A stretch of 64,000 nt of DNA from Streptomyces sp. NBC_00572 (GTDB taxonomy: Bacteria; Actinomycetota; Actinomycetes; Streptomycetales; Streptomycetaceae), in assembly GCF_026341815.1 (NCBI RefSeq), contig NZ_JAPENX010000001.1, forward strand, positions 1,364,001 through 1,428,000, in the 5' to 3' direction. The position numbers and the translations under genes were made by a program. The first letter of the stretch is position 1, and each line of letters starts with the position of its first letter. The notes below the pieces were generated by a model. It saw nothing but the letters and a program-made list of their open reading frames with translations. It was not told the origin of the DNA and did no database searches. Of this stretch, positions 63,999 through 64,000 are shown in pieces.

Positions 63999-64000
63999 CC

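Overview
The window is very GC-rich, third-codon-position GC-dominated DNA with many GTG starts, few T-tracts, and gene content and order typical of Streptomyces (Actinobacteria): terD-like, era, ybeY, phoH, rsmE, dnaJ2-hrcA, hemW, lepA/rpsT, holA, comEA/comEC, degV, leuS, rsfS, nadD, proA and proB. The same macro-order (phoH-ybeY-CorC-era; rsmE-dnaJ-hrcA; hemW; lepA/rpsT/holA; comEA/comEC; degV; histidine phosphatase-rsfS-nadD-proA-proB) is known from mycobacteria, so this is core chromosome with small lineage-specific islands rather than a mobile element. I see no insertion sequence, prophage, CRISPR array or plasmid gene.

Layout. 1-12.3 kb: a minus-strand block with a TerD-like stress protein (cut by the window edge), Era, a cell-surface trio (DUF916-like membrane protein, WxL-like secreted protein, small secreted protein), a degenerate cytidine-deaminase-like protein, a divergent regulator/MFS pair, then MmcQ/YjbR, CorC/HlyC-type CBS protein, YbeY and PhoH as one coupled operon, and a PfkB sugar kinase. 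12.5-24.9 kb: MFS exporter, adenine-deaminase-like enzyme, RNase Z, HIT protein, a TPR-membrane/AAA+ pair, RsmE with a nitronate monooxygenase-like enzyme, HrcA-DnaJ under a CIRCE operator, and an MBL hydrolase with a DUF3097 protein. 25-32.8 kb: HemW, a long-chain acyl-CoA ligase, LepA and ribosomal protein S20 (divergent), a non-coding stretch of about 0.8 kb filled with short palindromic repeats, and DNA polymerase III delta. 32.9-42.2 kb: YceI protein, arylamine N-acetyltransferase, MFS exporter with an ArsR-type regulator, ComEC, ComEA, DegV and a coiled-coil membrane protein. 42.3-50 kb: LeuS with an attenuator leader, and two identical tRNA-Ala(GGC) genes that bracket a GT87 glycosyltransferase, tiny zinc-knuckle genes and a second regulator/MFS pair. 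50-64 kb: histidine phosphatase, RsfS, an LCP-like wall protein, NadD, small membrane proteins, an M48 peptidase, two paralogous single-pass membrane proteins, ProA, ProB, and a GtrA/GtrB-like pair divergent from a large polytopic membrane protein.

How the genes work together. Many genes serve ribosome maturation and translation (Era, YbeY, RsmE, RsfS, LepA, S20, LeuS, tRNA-Ala). ProA/ProB make proline, and HrcA/DnaJ form a CIRCE-controlled heat-shock unit. Accessory interest lies in the WxL-like surface locus (1.65-4.7 kb), the leuS attenuator with a Leu-Leu-Leu leader peptide, a CTG start coupled to rsfS, tandem operator-like repeats upstream of the nitronate monooxygenase gene and the ArsR gene, a perfect TGTGA-N6-TCACA palindrome between a sugar kinase and an exporter, and a palindrome array downstream of rpsT. 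Functions are read from motifs and neighbourhood only; no database search was run.
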